A DNA stretch of 64,000 nt from Ruegeria sp. TM1040 (GCF_000014065.1 NC_008043.1:749001-813000); one strand, 5' to 3'; numbered from the stretch's first letter, positions 8,079-16,970 are shown. The notes: a model not told the origin generated them from the sequence alone. Translations and numbers: made by a program.

Positions 8079-8762
8079 GTGACATTTACGCGATATGCGA
8101 TCTATTATGCGCCCTGCGCCGATGCGGCGTGGAGCAAATGGGCAACGAGCTGGCTCGGTTGGGACATCGTGGCGGGCCGCGAGGTGGCGCATCCCAGTGC
8201 CGGGGCGCTGGATGTGACGACGATCACGGCCACCCCGCGCAAATACGGTCTGCACGCCACCCTGAAGCCGCCGATGCGACTGGCTGACGGGCATGATGAG
8301 AGCGCCCTGCGTGGTGCATGTGAAGCCCTGGCGGCGCGTCTGCCCCCCGTCCAACTGGAGGGCCTCCAAGTTGAGCGGCTTGGCCGGTTTCTGGCGCTGC
8401 GTCCCATCGGCGATGTGGGCGCTCCGAACGCGCTGGCGGCAGCCTGTGTGACCGAGCTTGACGGGTTTCGTGCGCCGGCACCGGATGCGGAGATTGCAAA
8501 ACGCCGCGCGGGCGGCCTCAGTGCCGAGCAGGACGCCCACCTTCTGCAATGGGGCTACCCTTATGTGTTGGATCAGTTCCGCTTTCACATCACCTTGACC
8601 GGAAAACTGCCAAAACGGGAGCTGCCCGCGGTCGAGGCCTATCTGGCGGAGGCCCTTGTGCCGCTCTTGCCACAGCCCTTTGTGATCAACGACTTGGCGC
8701 TGATGGGCGAGGCGGAGGATGGGCGTTTTCACCTGATCCAACGCTATGCCCTCTCGGCCTGA
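8079..8762 (+). CDS. DUF1045 phosphonate-cluster protein, 2H phosphoesterase-like
   Basis: A 227-residue DUF1045 protein, a family found almost only beside phn genes. Two H-x-T motifs are visible, His59-x-Thr61 in GLHATLKPP and His170-x-Thr172 in FRFHITLTG, the signature pair of 2H phosphoesterases that open 2',3'- or 1,2-cyclic phosphates. No phnP is present in this otherwise complete cluster, so it may hydrolyse the 5-phosphoribosyl 1,2-cyclic phosphate made by C-P lyase; this is inference. The GTG start at 8079 is well supported by AGGAGG at 8068-8073. It runs against the rest of the cluster, and its 3' end overlaps the convergent phnN by 19 bases. Confidence 0.88.
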   Translation: MTFTRYAIYYAPCADAAWSKWATSWLGWDIVAGREVAHPSAGALDVTTITATPRKYGLHATLKPPMRLADGHDESALRGACEALAARLPPVQLEGLQVERLGRFLALRPIGDVGAPNALAAACVTELDGFRAPAPDAEIAKRRAGGLSAEQDAHLLQWGYPYVLDQFRFHITLTGKLPKRELPAVEAYLAEALVPLLPQPFVINDLALMGEAEDGRFHLIQRYALSA

Positions 8763-9316
8763 ATGATTGCCTGAGCCTCGACGATTGCGGCGCTGAGCGC
8801 GCCGCTGTTGTCGACCTCATGGACCTGACGCAAACCCTCGGGCAGCGCTAGGCTGGCACGGGCAAGGCGGCGTTCCACCTCGGCGGCATCCTCGCGCCCG
8901 CGTCCGGCCAAACGCGCGGCCAGCACTTCGGGGCGGGCCGTGACAGAGATCACGCGGAAATCGTCGAACACCTCCTGCGCCTGCAACAGAACCGCGCGCG
9001 AGAGGTTCACAAGGACGCCCGTGGCGCCCTCGCGCAGTTTTTCAATGTCGCGCGGAATGCCGTAGCGCAGCCCATGGGCATTCCAATGGAGCGCAAAGAC
9101 ATCCGCCTCGACCAAGGCCTGAAACTCGGCCTCGCTCACGGGTTGATAGTCCTCCCCCCCGGCTTCGGGCGCGCGGGTAATCACACGGCGCATGGAGCGC
9201 AGGCGCGGATCAGCGACCGCAAGGCCGCTCATCAGGCTGTCCTTGCCGACACCCGAGGGGCCGACAACAGCGATGACCGGCCCCTTTGCAGGGGATGTGT
9301 CGGCGGGTACGCTCAT
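8744..9316 (-). CDS. phnN: Ribose 1,5-bisphosphate phosphokinase PhnN
   Basis: A 190-residue kinase of the guanylate-kinase-like fold. PhnN converts ribose 1,5-bisphosphate to PRPP, returning the C-P lyase ribose moiety to metabolism. The P-loop is GPSGVGKDS near residue 20, and [20 protein letters not shown] matches the phosphate/substrate loop of the family. It begins inside the stop of phnL (ATGA, 9313-9316) and is the last gene of the phnGHIJKLN operon. Its 3' end overlaps the DUF1045 gene on the other strand. Confidence 0.93.
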   Translation of the reverse strand: MSVPADTSPAKGPVIAVVGPSGVGKDSLMSGLAVADPRLRSMRRVITRAPEAGGEDYQPVSEAEFQALVEADVFALHWNAHGLRYGIPRDIEKLREGATGVLVNLSRAVLLQAQEVFDDFRVISVTARPEVLAARLAGRGREDAAEVERRLARASLALPEGLRQVHEVDNSGALSAAIVEAQAIIQAERA

Positions 9317-10017
9317 GCGGCAGCCTTTGGCGCAAAGGCCGACACATCAACAAACCGATCGCAGACCTGCTCGCGCGCGGCCTCGTCGTGAAAGATGCCG
9401 ATGATGGCTGCGCCCCGCGCCTTGGCGCTCTCGATGAGGCCAAGAACCGTTGCGCGGTTTTGCGCATCAAGGCTGGCGGTGGGCTCATCCAGCAGCATCG
9501 CCGGGTAGTCATAGGCAAAGCCCCGGGCGATATTCACGCGCTGCTGTTCACCGCCCGAAAATGTCGTTGGGCTCAGGGTCCAGAGCCGTTCGGGGATGTT
9601 GAGCTGCGCCAGAAGCGAGGCCGCACGGTCGCGCGCCTTTTCAACCGGGGTGCCCACCGACAAGAGCGGCTCGGCGACCACATCAAGCGTCGAAACCCGA
9701 GGCACCACCCGCAGGAACTGGCTCACGTAGCCAAGTGTCTTGCGGCGCAGTTCCAGAATTTCGCGCGGCTCGGCATTGGCGACATCAAGCCCACCGATCA
9801 GGATATGGCCGGAGGCGGCAAGGTAATTGCCGTAGATGAGCCGCATCAGGGTCGATTTCCCGGCGCCGGAGGCCCCGACCAGCCCAACGCACTCGCCCGG
9901 GCTGACGGAAAGGTTTGCCCCCTCCATCACCGGAATAAGCGCGCTGCCCTGATTGTGCAGGGTGAAAGTCTTGGAGACATTTTGAATGTCGATCATCGGA
10001 GTTTGAGAAGCGGTCAT
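9313..10017 (-). CDS. phnL: C-P lyase ABC-type ATPase PhnL
   Basis: A 234-residue ABC ATPase-like subunit of the C-P lyase system. It has the Walker [10 protein letters not shown], the signature [14 protein letters not shown] and Walker [13 protein letters not shown]. PhnL acts with PhnG, PhnH and PhnI when ribose-phosphonate triphosphate is formed from ATP and phosphonate, rather than as a transporter. The ATG at 10017 ([14 protein letters not shown]) is chosen because a purine-rich GGAAAGG lies just upstream; the frame is open further but encodes nothing family-like. It is 70 bases after phnK and overlaps phnN by four bases. Confidence 0.95.
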   Translation of the reverse strand: MTASQTPMIDIQNVSKTFTLHNQGSALIPVMEGANLSVSPGECVGLVGASGAGKSTLMRLIYGNYLAASGHILIGGLDVANAEPREILELRRKTLGYVSQFLRVVPRVSTLDVVAEPLLSVGTPVEKARDRAASLLAQLNIPERLWTLSPTTFSGGEQQRVNIARGFAYDYPAMLLDEPTASLDAQNRATVLGLIESAKARGAAIIGIFHDEAAREQVCDRFVDVSAFAPKAAA

Positions 10018-10087
10018 AGCCAGCCTTTCCAACAAATAAAGGGAAGCCCGCCGCGCACAGATCCCATGTGCGCGCCAGAGGCCTTGG

Positions 10088-10858
10088 TCACACCTGCAAC
10101 ACGGAGGAGACCAGAAGTTGCGTGTAGGCGTGTTGCGGATCATCCAGCACCTGATCGGTGAGGCCGGTTTCCACGACGTGGCCGGACTTCATAACCATAA
10201 GGCGATCAGCCAGCAGGCGCACCACGGCGAGGTCGTGGGTGACGATGATCGCCGAGAGCCCCATTTCACGCACCAAACCACGCAAGAGGTCCAGAAGCCG
10301 CGCCTGTACCGAGACATCCAAGCCCCCGGTGGGTTCGTCCATGAACACCAGACGCGGGCCGGTCACCAAATTGCGCGCGATCTGCAAACGTTGCTGCATG
10401 CCGCCCGAGAAGGCCGTGGGGCGATCATCTACCCGGCTCTCGTCGATCTCCACCCGGTCGAGCCAGTCGACGGCGCGGTCGCGGATGTTACCATAGTGAC
10501 GGTCTCCCACGGCCATCAGACGCTCGCCAATGTTACCGCCTGCCGAGACCGACATGCGCAGGCCCTCGCGGGCGTGCTGATGCACAAAGGCCCAGTCGGT
10601 GCGCCCCAGCATACGGCGCTCGGGTTCGGACATGGTGAGCGTATCGACGGGACCACGATCCCGGGTGTCAAAGATCACCTCGCCGCCGTCGGTGTCCAGA
10701 TGACCTGCAAGGCAGTTCAGCAAGGTGGACTTGCCGGAGCCCGACTCGCCCACGATGCCCATGACTTCACCCGGATAAAGATCAAAGGAGACATCCGTAC
10801 AGCCGATGCGATGGCCATACATCTTTTTGATATTGTTGACTTTCAGAAGGGGATGCAT
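10088..10858 (-). CDS. phnK: C-P lyase ABC-type ATPase PhnK
   Basis: A 256-residue ABC ATPase that docks on the PhnGHIJ core complex in characterised systems. Walker A is GESGSGKST, the signature [14 protein letters not shown] and Walker [13 protein letters not shown]. The ATG at 10858 ([15 protein letters not shown]) shares one base with the phnJ stop, so the two are translationally coupled; longer readings of the frame run back into phnJ. The protein is close to dipeptide-type ABC ATPases, but the position between phnJ and phnL settles the identity. Confidence 0.95.
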   Translation of the reverse strand: MHPLLKVNNIKKMYGHRIGCTDVSFDLYPGEVMGIVGESGSGKSTLLNCLAGHLDTDGGEVIFDTRDRGPVDTLTMSEPERRMLGRTDWAFVHQHAREGLRMSVSAGGNIGERLMAVGDRHYGNIRDRAVDWLDRVEIDESRVDDRPTAFSGGMQQRLQIARNLVTGPRLVFMDEPTGGLDVSVQARLLDLLRGLVREMGLSAIIVTHDLAVVRLLADRLMVMKSGHVVETGLTDQVLDDPQHAYTQLLVSSVLQV

Positions 10859-11739
10859 CACGCGGCCTCCGGTCCGGTGTTGAGAGGAGCGTTCTGACCG
10901 AGCCGGCCCACATGGCCTGCCTCGCGCCGGGAACGGCAATAATCGGTGTCGGAGCAGACGAACATCCGCCCGCCCTGATCGTCCACGATGACCTCGTCGA
11001 GATAGCTGTCCTCTGCCGCGCAGAGGTCGCAGGGGTGTTCGGCCTTGGTGGCCTCGAACGGGTAATCCTCAAAATCGAGAGAGACCACTTTGGTGTAGGG
11101 CGGAACCGCATAGATCCGTTGTTCGCGTCCTGCGCCAAAGAGCTGGATCGCGGCCATTTCCATCTTGGGGTTGTCGAACTTCGGAATGGGAGACGGGTCC
11201 ATCACGTAGCGCCCCTCCACCTTCACCGGATAGGCGTAGGAGGTGGCAATGGCGCCATGTTGGCTGATGTCTTCATAGAGCTTCACATGCATGAGGCCGT
11301 ATTCCTCAAGCGCGTGCATTTTGCGGGTCTCGGTCTCGCGCGGTTCCAAAAAGCGCAGAGGTTCCGGGATCGGCACCTGATACACAAGGATCTGGTCCTC
11401 GCGCAGATCGGCCTCCGGGATGCGGTGGCGGGTCTGGATGATCGAGGCTTTTTCGGTTTCCTCAGTAGTGGCAACACCTGCGGTGCGTTCAAAGAACTTA
11501 CGGATAGAGACCGCGTTGGTGGTGTCATCCGCGCCCTGATCGATCACTTTGAAGGTGTCATCGGGCGTCAGTGCCGCCGCAGAGACCTGCACGCCGCCGG
11601 TGCCCCAGCCGTAAGGCATGGGCATTTCGCGGCTTGCAAAAGGCACCTGATAACCGGGGATGGCGAGACCTTTGAGGATCGCGCGACGGATCATCCGCTT
11701 GGTCTGCTCGTCGAGGTATGCAAAGTTGTAGTCAGACAT
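10858..11739 (-). CDS. phnJ: Radical-SAM C-P lyase PhnJ
   Basis: A 293-residue catalytic subunit that cleaves the carbon-phosphorus bond of ribose 1-phosphonate 5-phosphate by a radical S-adenosylmethionine mechanism. The cysteines lie at 237, 240, 262 and 268 in a C-x2-C-x21-C-x5-C arrangement, the same spacing as the Fe-S and thiyl-radical cysteines of E. coli PhnJ. The ATG at 11739 (MSDYNFAYLD) is chosen over the one at 11748 because AAGAAGG sits nine bases before it but directly abuts the earlier ATG. A structured repeat fills the gap to phnI, unusual in this otherwise compact operon. Confidence 0.96.
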   Translation of the reverse strand: MSDYNFAYLDEQTKRMIRRAILKGLAIPGYQVPFASREMPMPYGWGTGGVQVSAAALTPDDTFKVIDQGADDTTNAVSIRKFFERTAGVATTEETEKASIIQTRHRIPEADLREDQILVYQVPIPEPLRFLEPRETETRKMHALEEYGLMHVKLYEDISQHGAIATSYAYPVKVEGRYVMDPSPIPKFDNPKMEMAAIQLFGAGREQRIYAVPPYTKVVSLDFEDYPFEATKAEHPCDLCAAEDSYLDEVIVDDQGGRMFVCSDTDYCRSRREAGHVGRLGQNAPLNTGPEAA

Positions 11740-11762
11740 AGTGGGCATCCTTCTTAGCTGTA

Positions 11763-11838
11763 GCCCGGCACCGCCGGGCAGCGCCCGACCTCCCCCACGG
11801 GAGGGCGCTTCGCACCCACCCGAGGTCGGGCATTGCCC
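11763..11838 (-). repeat. Two-hairpin intergenic repeat, copy A
   Basis: Read on the minus strand it starts GGGCAATGCCCGACCTC and closes with GAGGTCGGGCGCTGCCC, which pair as outer arms. An inner hairpin (GGGTGGG with CCCTCCC) and a trailing hairpin (GCCCGGC, GGT loop, GCCGGGC) follow. It lies between phnI and phnJ. About 57 of 66 bases match the copy at 32029. Confidence 0.75.
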
Positions 11839-11853
11839 TATGTTCCGTATGCT

Positions 11854-12957
11854 TCATTCCGCCGCCTCCCGCGCTTGCTCAGCCTCAGTGCGCGCGGCCT
11901 CGGCCTCGCGGCGCAACTTGCGCACCAGTTCGAGTTCGGACTGGAAATCCACGTAATGCGGCAGTTTGATATGTTCGAGGAAACCGGTCGCCTGGATGTT
12001 GTCGCAGTGGCTGAGGACAAATTCCTCATCCTGCGCAGCCGCGCCGAGGTCGTCTTCGCCCAGCTCTTTCCAGCGCAGCGCACGGTCCACAAGCGCCATG
12101 GAGATCGCCTTGCGCTCTGTCTGGCCGAACACCAGACCATAGCCACGGGTGAACTGCGGCGGCTCGGTCTTGGAGCCTTTGAATTGGTTCACCGTCTCGC
12201 ATTCCGTCAGCTCCACCTCGCCGATTTCAATGGCAAAGCCCAGTTCTGGGATGTCCATCTCAACCGCAACGGTGCCAATCCGCAATTCGCCCACAAAGGC
12301 GTGGTTGCGCGCGTAGCCGCGTTGGGTGGAATAAGCCATGCCCAGCACAAAGCCCTCATCGCCGCGGGTCAGCGTCTGCAAGCGGGTGGCGCGATCCGCC
12401 GGAAAGGACATCGGCTCTCGGGTGATGTCCTTGGGCGTGGCGTCAGAGTCCTCTTCGGTCTGGATGATATCCTCACCGCGCAGGAAGGACGTCACATGCG
12501 GGGTCGGCTCTAGGCGCGGCTCCGCAGCAGGTGCCTCGGGCACCTCGCCTTCGGCGGCGAGTTTGAAGTCCAGTAAACGGTGCGTGTAGTCAAAAGTCGG
12601 CCCCAAGACCTGCCCGCCCGGTACGTCCTTGAAGGTCGCGGAGATGCGACGATCACAGGTCATATCGGCTGTCTCTACCGGCTTGGAATTCCCAAACCGG
12701 GGCAAGGTGGTGCGATAAGCCCGCATCAAAAAGATCGCCTCGATCAAGTCGCCCCGCGACTGTTTGATCGCCAGTGCGGCCAGATCGGGATCATAGAGCG
12801 AACCCTCGGCCATCACGCGGTTCACTGCCAGCTTCAGCTGTTCGCGGATCTGCGCGAGGGACAGCTCAGCGATGCTCTGATCGCCCCGGCGTTCTTCGGC
12901 GAGCCAGGCATGGGCATTGTCAATCGCCCGCTCACCGCCTTTTACGGCTACGTACAT
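11854..12957 (-). CDS. phnI: C-P lyase core subunit PhnI
   Basis: A 367-residue subunit of the PhnGHIJ core. PhnI is the nucleosidase-like component needed to join the phosphonate to the C1 of ATP ribose in place of adenine. The protein starts MYVAVKGGERAIDNAHAWL, the standard N-terminus; the open frame further upstream runs through phnH and is not coding. The AYxTQRGYARNHAF segment is typical of PhnI. It follows phnH by four bases and is separated from phnJ by the repeat element. Confidence 0.96.
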   Translation of the reverse strand: MYVAVKGGERAIDNAHAWLAEERRGDQSIAELSLAQIREQLKLAVNRVMAEGSLYDPDLAALAIKQSRGDLIEAIFLMRAYRTTLPRFGNSKPVETADMTCDRRISATFKDVPGGQVLGPTFDYTHRLLDFKLAAEGEVPEAPAAEPRLEPTPHVTSFLRGEDIIQTEEDSDATPKDITREPMSFPADRATRLQTLTRGDEGFVLGMAYSTQRGYARNHAFVGELRIGTVAVEMDIPELGFAIEIGEVELTECETVNQFKGSKTEPPQFTRGYGLVFGQTERKAISMALVDRALRWKELGEDDLGAAAQDEEFVLSHCDNIQATGFLEHIKLPHYVDFQSELELVRKLRREAEAARTEAEQAREAAE

Positions 12958-12961
12958 CTGC

Positions 12962-13537
12962 TTAGCCCTCCGGTTGAATCTGGGTCGAGCGCGGCAGAGC
13001 GGCAATCTCGGACCCGGAGGTGAAAAATACATCTACCCCAAGCGGGTAGAGCATGGCGTTGCGCTGCATCAGAGCCACATCGGGCAGATACATCCGCGCG
13101 TGTTCCTTGATGCCGGGCCCCCTGAGCATGGCATTTGGGGGCTCAAACGCGGGGCTCTCAACAATGAGCGTCGCGGAGCGATCGGGGTATTCCGAGGTGC
13201 CGATGCGATATTGCTCAAGCGGCATCAGCGCGTCCCAGCCCCCCACGGCGAAATCCGCTTTGGCGGCGCGCACAATCGGCGCGCCGGTATGAAAGGTGAT
13301 CCAGCCGCGCAGGGCGGCGCTGTCCACGTCCGGCGCCAGAAACAGACCTGTCTCCGGGTCTGCCAGCGTCAGGATCAGGCTTGCTGCGGCTTGGCTCAGG
13401 CCTTCGGGGGCGCTGCCACCGGTGATTTCACGGATCTCGCCGGGGCGCGCCATAACGTCCATCGCGGCACGAAACGCATGGGCCGAGGCCACTGCAGGAT
13501 CGGCAAAACCGCCTGTATAAATCTCGGTGTCGGGCAT
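12962..13537 (-). CDS. phnH: C-P lyase core subunit PhnH
   Basis: A 191-residue subunit of the C-P lyase core, a PLP-transferase-like fold without cofactor in the known structure. The sequence GGFADPAVASAHAFRAAMDVMARPG matches the N-terminal segment of PhnH (here quoted only in part: AFRAAMDVMARPG), and GPGI in the last third is also conserved. Its ATG shares one base with the phnG stop (13537), so translation is coupled. It is flanked by phnG and phnI in the standard order. Confidence 0.95.
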   Translation of the reverse strand: MPDTEIYTGGFADPAVASAHAFRAAMDVMARPGEIREITGGSAPEGLSQAAASLILTLADPETGLFLAPDVDSAALRGWITFHTGAPIVRAAKADFAVGGWDALMPLEQYRIGTSEYPDRSATLIVESPAFEPPNAMLRGPGIKEHARMYLPDVALMQRNAMLYPLGVDVFFTSGSEIAALPRSTQIQPEG

Positions 13538-13989
13538 CAGTCCTCTCCTCGCACCATCGTAAAGAAGTCCACCTTGGTCGCGGCGGCTTTGGCAGCGCGG
13601 GCCTCTCGGGCCGCGTCACGCTCCGTGCGCAGGGGGGTCAGGATCTTGTTCTCGAGCTCCGGGGCGGCCTCTGTTTGCATCATCGCGTCCAATTTGGCGG
13701 CCATCTCCGCCTGCCGCTTGCTGCGACCCTGCACATAGCCATGCCCCACTTCGCCAGATACGAGTTTGAGCGTGCAGCGGGTGACGGTCATCTCGCCGAG
13801 GTTAAACGGTGCGCCGCTTGCGCCTGTGCGCCCGCGGACCATCACACCACCGGTTTCGGGCGCGCGTAGAAAAGCATGCTCGGGGCTATGCCCGAAGGCC
13901 TCGAACAGGCTGGCAAGCCGAGCCTCGGGCGCGGTGGCCAGCAGGCTCATCCAGGCCTTGCGGTCCTCGGGCGTTCTCTCTTGTGTCAT
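13537..13989 (-). CDS. phnG: C-P lyase core subunit PhnG
   Basis: A 150-residue subunit and the first gene of the phnGHIJKLN operon. The start at 13989 (MTQERTPEDRKAWMSLLA) has a purine-rich AAGAGGCG upstream and gives the normal length; an earlier in-frame start at 14034 would lie across the operator. PETGGVMVRGRTGASGAPFNLGE (in part: GRTGASGAPFNLGE) and HGYVQGRSKRQAE are conserved in PhnG. The promoter region is shared with phnF, transcribed the other way. Confidence 0.94.
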   Translation of the reverse strand: MTQERTPEDRKAWMSLLATAPEARLASLFEAFGHSPEHAFLRAPETGGVMVRGRTGASGAPFNLGEMTVTRCTLKLVSGEVGHGYVQGRSKRQAEMAAKLDAMMQTEAAPELENKILTPLRTERDAAREARAAKAAATKVDFFTMVRGED

Positions 13990-14023
13990 GTCTGGTGTCG
14001 CCTCTTGGCAGATTAGTCTACAT

Positions 14024-14040
14024 GTCCTATACAACTAGAC
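14024..14040. promoter_or_regulatory. Probable PhnF operator between phnG and phnF
   Basis: The site GTCCTATACAACTAGAC is an imperfect palindrome (GTCxTA ... TAxGAC) in the divergent phnG-phnF promoter region. Thirteen of its bases, TATACAACTAGAC, recur exactly at 15515-15527 before the phosphonate acetyltransferase. A GntR/HutC-family regulator is encoded alongside. Confidence 0.65.
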
Positions 14041-14111
14041 AAATACTACCCGAGTCGCCTTGCTGCGCGCAAGCCGCTCTCTTGTGAAGCTTTCATGACG
14101 AAGGAAATAGC

Positions 14112-14834
14112 ATGACCAAAGCCGCTTCCCGCACCCCGGTCTGGAAGTCGATTGCAATCACCTTGACCGATGACATCGCGCAAGGGCGCTATGACCGCGG
14201 GGCGAAGCTGCCGGCAGAGGCGCAGCTCGCGGAGCGCTTTGGCGTCAACCGTCACACGGTGCGGCGGGCGCTCGCGGATATGTCGGAACAGGGGCTGGTC
14301 CACGCGCGGCGCGGCGCCGGGGTGTTTGTTGCCGCAAAACCCACCGATTACCCGGTTGGAAAACGCATCAGGTTTCACCAGAACATCCGGCGCGCAGGGC
14401 GCGTGCCTAGCAAGAAAGTTCTGCGTCTCGAGACGCTTGCGGCCGACGCAAGGGAGGCCGATGTGCTGGAGCTGGAACCGGGCGACCCGGTGGTGGTTTA
14501 TGAAGGTCTGTCCTATGCGGACGATCATCCGGTTGCGCTGGCGCGGACGTTGTTTCCGGCAGACCGCCTGCCCGGCATCATCGACGCGCTTCAGTCACAT
14601 GACTCGATCACGGCAGCGCTGAAGGCCTGCGGCGTAGAAGATTATACCCGCCGCGAAACCCGCATTACGGCAAAGCTTGCGACCGCCACCCAGGCGCTAC
14701 ATCTGCGCACGTCTGAAGGCGCGCCGATCCTGCGCACCACCGGGATCTCGGACGACCTCAACGGTGTGCCGATCGAGTTCGGCCGCACATGGTTTGCAGG
14801 AGACCGGGTGACGCTGACAGTTGGCGACGACTGA
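14112..14834 (+). CDS. phnF: GntR/HutC-family regulator PhnF
   Basis: A 240-residue transcription factor. The N-terminal winged helix (AEAQLAERFGVNRHTVRRAL) is the GntR type, and the C-terminal UTRA domain (LYxxGVxF-like ligand fold) spans roughly residues 90-235. PhnF proteins repress phn operons and are released by a pathway ligand or by phosphate status. It is transcribed away from phnG; the 122-base gap contains the palindromic site at 14024-14040, suggesting control of both its own gene and the phnG operon. A GC hairpin follows its stop. Confidence 0.92.
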   Translation: MTKAASRTPVWKSIAITLTDDIAQGRYDRGAKLPAEAQLAERFGVNRHTVRRALADMSEQGLVHARRGAGVFVAAKPTDYPVGKRIRFHQNIRRAGRVPSKKVLRLETLAADAREADVLELEPGDPVVVYEGLSYADDHPVALARTLFPADRLPGIIDALQSHDSITAALKACGVEDYTRRETRITAKLATATQALHLRTSEGAPILRTTGISDDLNGVPIEFGRTWFAGDRVTLTVGDD

Positions 14835-14840
14835 GCCAGA

Positions 14841-14862
14841 GCGCGCGCCCTGGGGCGCGCGT
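14841..14862. terminator. Bidirectional hairpin between phnF and the acetyltransferase
   Basis: GCGCGCGCCC pairs with GGGCGCGCGT around a 2-base loop, between two convergent genes. There is no clear T-run, so it may be a weak or factor-assisted terminator. Confidence 0.5.
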
Positions 14863-14883
14863 CACGTACTCAAGCGTTTGCGA

Positions 14884-15498
14884 TTATTCGTATTTTTCGA
14901 GAAATGCCTCAGCGGGTAAGGCGCGAAAATCCGCGAGCGCTGCACGCAAGGTCGCGTGATCCCAGTCCCACCACGCCAGCGCGATCATCCGTTCTGCAAC
15001 GGGTTCTGTGTAGCGTCGCCGGATCAGCTTTGCTGTGTTGCCGCCGACGATTGTGTAGGGGGCCACGTCCTTTGTGACCACTGTACCAGCGGCCACCACG
15101 GCGCCGTGACCGATTGTGACCTCGGGCTTGATCAACGCACCATGGCCAATCCAGGTGTCGTGTCCGATCTCTGCGCGTCGGCTTTTGCGATGAGCAAACC
15201 AATCCGCGTCATCCTCGGCATCCTCCCAGTAGCTTGCCGAGCGATAGAGGAAATGGTGCAGAGAGGCCTTCTCCATCGGATGATCTGTCGCGCCGATCCG
15301 CACGCAGCTTGCGATATTTGCAAATTTGCCAATCTGTGCGTTGGCGATGTCGCACATCCGGTCGCAATAGCTGTAGTCGCCAAATGCGCTGTTGGCGACA
15401 CGGGTATTGGCCCCGATTTCGACCCAAGCCCCAAAGGTGCTGTTGGTGAGGCTACAGCCCGGGTGGGCGTAGGGGTCTGAGGCTGAGAGTTTGGGCAT
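14884..15498 (-). CDS. Phosphonate-cluster hexapeptide acetyltransferase
   Basis: A 204-residue left-handed beta-helix acyltransferase of the phosphonate-linked xenobiotic/chloramphenicol acetyltransferase-like group. Hexapeptide repeats run through IGANTRVANSAFGDYS, IGHDTWIGHGALIKPEV and IGHGAVVAAGTVVTKDV. Members found in phn clusters are thought to modify phosphonates or pathway intermediates, such as aminoalkylphosphonates; the substrate here is not known. The exact 13-base core of the phnG/phnF operator lies 17-29 bases upstream of the start, implying control by PhnF. It is convergent with phnF. Confidence 0.9.
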   Translation of the reverse strand: MPKLSASDPYAHPGCSLTNSTFGAWVEIGANTRVANSAFGDYSYCDRMCDIANAQIGKFANIASCVRIGATDHPMEKASLHHFLYRSASYWEDAEDDADWFAHRKSRRAEIGHDTWIGHGALIKPEVTIGHGAVVAAGTVVTKDVAPYTIVGGNTAKLIRRRYTEPVAERMIALAWWDWDHATLRAALADFRALPAEAFLEKYE

Positions 15499-15514
15499 TT
15501 GCGCACCTTTAGAA

Positions 15515-15527
15515 TATACAACTAGAC
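15515..15527. promoter_or_regulatory. Second PhnF-like operator
   Basis: TATACAACTAGAC is identical to 14028-14040 in the phnG/phnF promoter. The second half of the palindrome is poorly kept here. It sits just upstream of the acetyltransferase start at 15498. Confidence 0.6.
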
Positions 15528-15647
15528 TTTCGTGACGGTGTGTGTTGCACGAACAACCTCGTCCAACGGGCGGCGGTTGTAATGCAGACGCCTCTCACCC
15601 GCGTGAAAGGCGCCTTGCTTCGTAACCCATCCGGGTCGTCGAAGAGG

Positions 15648-16967
15648 TCAGTGACCACCCTCATCGCCGCGGATCAGGCGCTTGCGCAGCCAGCCCGAGA
15701 ACCAATCCATCACCATCACCATGAGGATGATCAGAACGATGTAATAGGAGACCTCTTCCCAGTCCTTTTGGGTGATGATCGCCTGTGTGAGCAAGAGACC
15801 GATCCCGCCGCCGGTGATGGCACCGATAATGGTGGCCGAGCGGGTGTTTGATTCAAGGAAGTACAAAAGCTGCGACAGCAGAACCGGCGTAATCTGCGGG
15901 ATCACCCCAAAGCGGTAGCGCTGGACCGGTTTTGCACCGGTGGAGGCCACGCCCTCGATCTGTTTTTCATCCACGTTTTCGAGGGCTTCGGAGAAGATTT
16001 TGCCGAAGGTGCCGGTGTCCGTGATCAGGATCGCAAGCGCGCCGGTGAGCGGACCAGGACCAAAGGCACGGGCCAGAACAACGGTCCAGATGAGCGAGTC
16101 GACACCGCGCACAAAGTCAAAGACACGCCGGGTGGCAAAGCGGATGATCCGCACGGGCATGAAATTCCGCGTCCCCAGAAAGGCCAGCGGCAGCGCCACC
16201 AGACCCGCACCAAAGGTGCCGAGGAAGGCCATCAGGATCGTCTCACCGATGGCCCAGGCCACATCGCTGTGCCGCCACATCTTGTTGGTCCAGAAGTCGT
16301 TCCAGATCGCGCCTGCCTCGCCAGACACTGCGTGCCCCACAAGCTCTAGCGGACCCATGCCGTGATAGGGGCTGTCGAGCGTGAAGAAGAACAGCTCCCA
16401 GCCATAAAAATAGCGGAAAACCTCGGCGCGGTTGCGGGTCACGGTCAGGCGCCCCGCATCGGTGGTGATCGCCAGACGGTTCTTCGAGAGGTTGATCCAC
16501 GCGGGCACCTCACCCTCGGGCAGGACGGCCTGTACACCTTGGCTGCGCGAGGGCGTGGCGGTCACGAGACCATAGCCCGGAATATCATATTCGATCGTCT
16601 CGGGGCCAAAGCGCACCACATGGCCACCTGTGAGGTCGATCACCGTGGTTGCCCCCGGCGTGACCCATTCGGGGCTCATGCCTTCGGGGTATTCGCCTTT
16701 GCGCTCCCCCTCAACCGCGTAGGTCACATCGCCCGTGCGATTGTCGCGAGTCACATGGGTCTTGTAGCTATAAGTGTCGGACACCAGCGTGCGGGCATTG
16801 TCCATAGAGGCACGTTCCCACAGGCCCGGTACGTCAAACGCAAAGAACACATAGGTGAGATAGGCGAGGATGAGGGCCGGAATGCCGAAGTTCATCAGCC
16901 GTTTCTTGAAAAACAGCTTGTCCATCTGCCCTTTGAGCGGCGCGGTGTTGAGGTCGAGGGTGGTCAT
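15648..16967 (-). CDS. phnE: Phosphonate ABC transporter permease PhnE2
   Basis: A 439-residue permease. It has one N-terminal membrane segment (about residues 25-48), then a long hydrophilic insert of roughly 170 residues, then the usual binding-protein-dependent permease domain with about five segments. The cytoplasmic coupling motif is in IEGVASTGAKPVQRYRFGVI, and SATIIGAITGGGIGLLL follows. With PhnE1, PhnD and PhnC it should import phosphonates. The insert between the first and second membrane segments should be periplasmic. Three bases separate it from phnE1. Confidence 0.92.
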   Translation of the reverse strand: MTTLDLNTAPLKGQMDKLFFKKRLMNFGIPALILAYLTYVFFAFDVPGLWERASMDNARTLVSDTYSYKTHVTRDNRTGDVTYAVEGERKGEYPEGMSPEWVTPGATTVIDLTGGHVVRFGPETIEYDIPGYGLVTATPSRSQGVQAVLPEGEVPAWINLSKNRLAITTDAGRLTVTRNRAEVFRYFYGWELFFFTLDSPYHGMGPLELVGHAVSGEAGAIWNDFWTNKMWRHSDVAWAIGETILMAFLGTFGAGLVALPLAFLGTRNFMPVRIIRFATRRVFDFVRGVDSLIWTVVLARAFGPGPLTGALAILITDTGTFGKIFSEALENVDEKQIEGVASTGAKPVQRYRFGVIPQITPVLLSQLLYFLESNTRSATIIGAITGGGIGLLLTQAIITQKDWEEVSYYIVLIILMVMVMDWFSGWLRKRLIRGDEGGH

Positions 16968-16970
16968 ATC

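Noticed and set aside
11740-11748. ATG at 11748 as the phnJ start
   Set aside because: The ribosome site AAGAAGG directly abuts it; the ATG at 11739 is correctly spaced.
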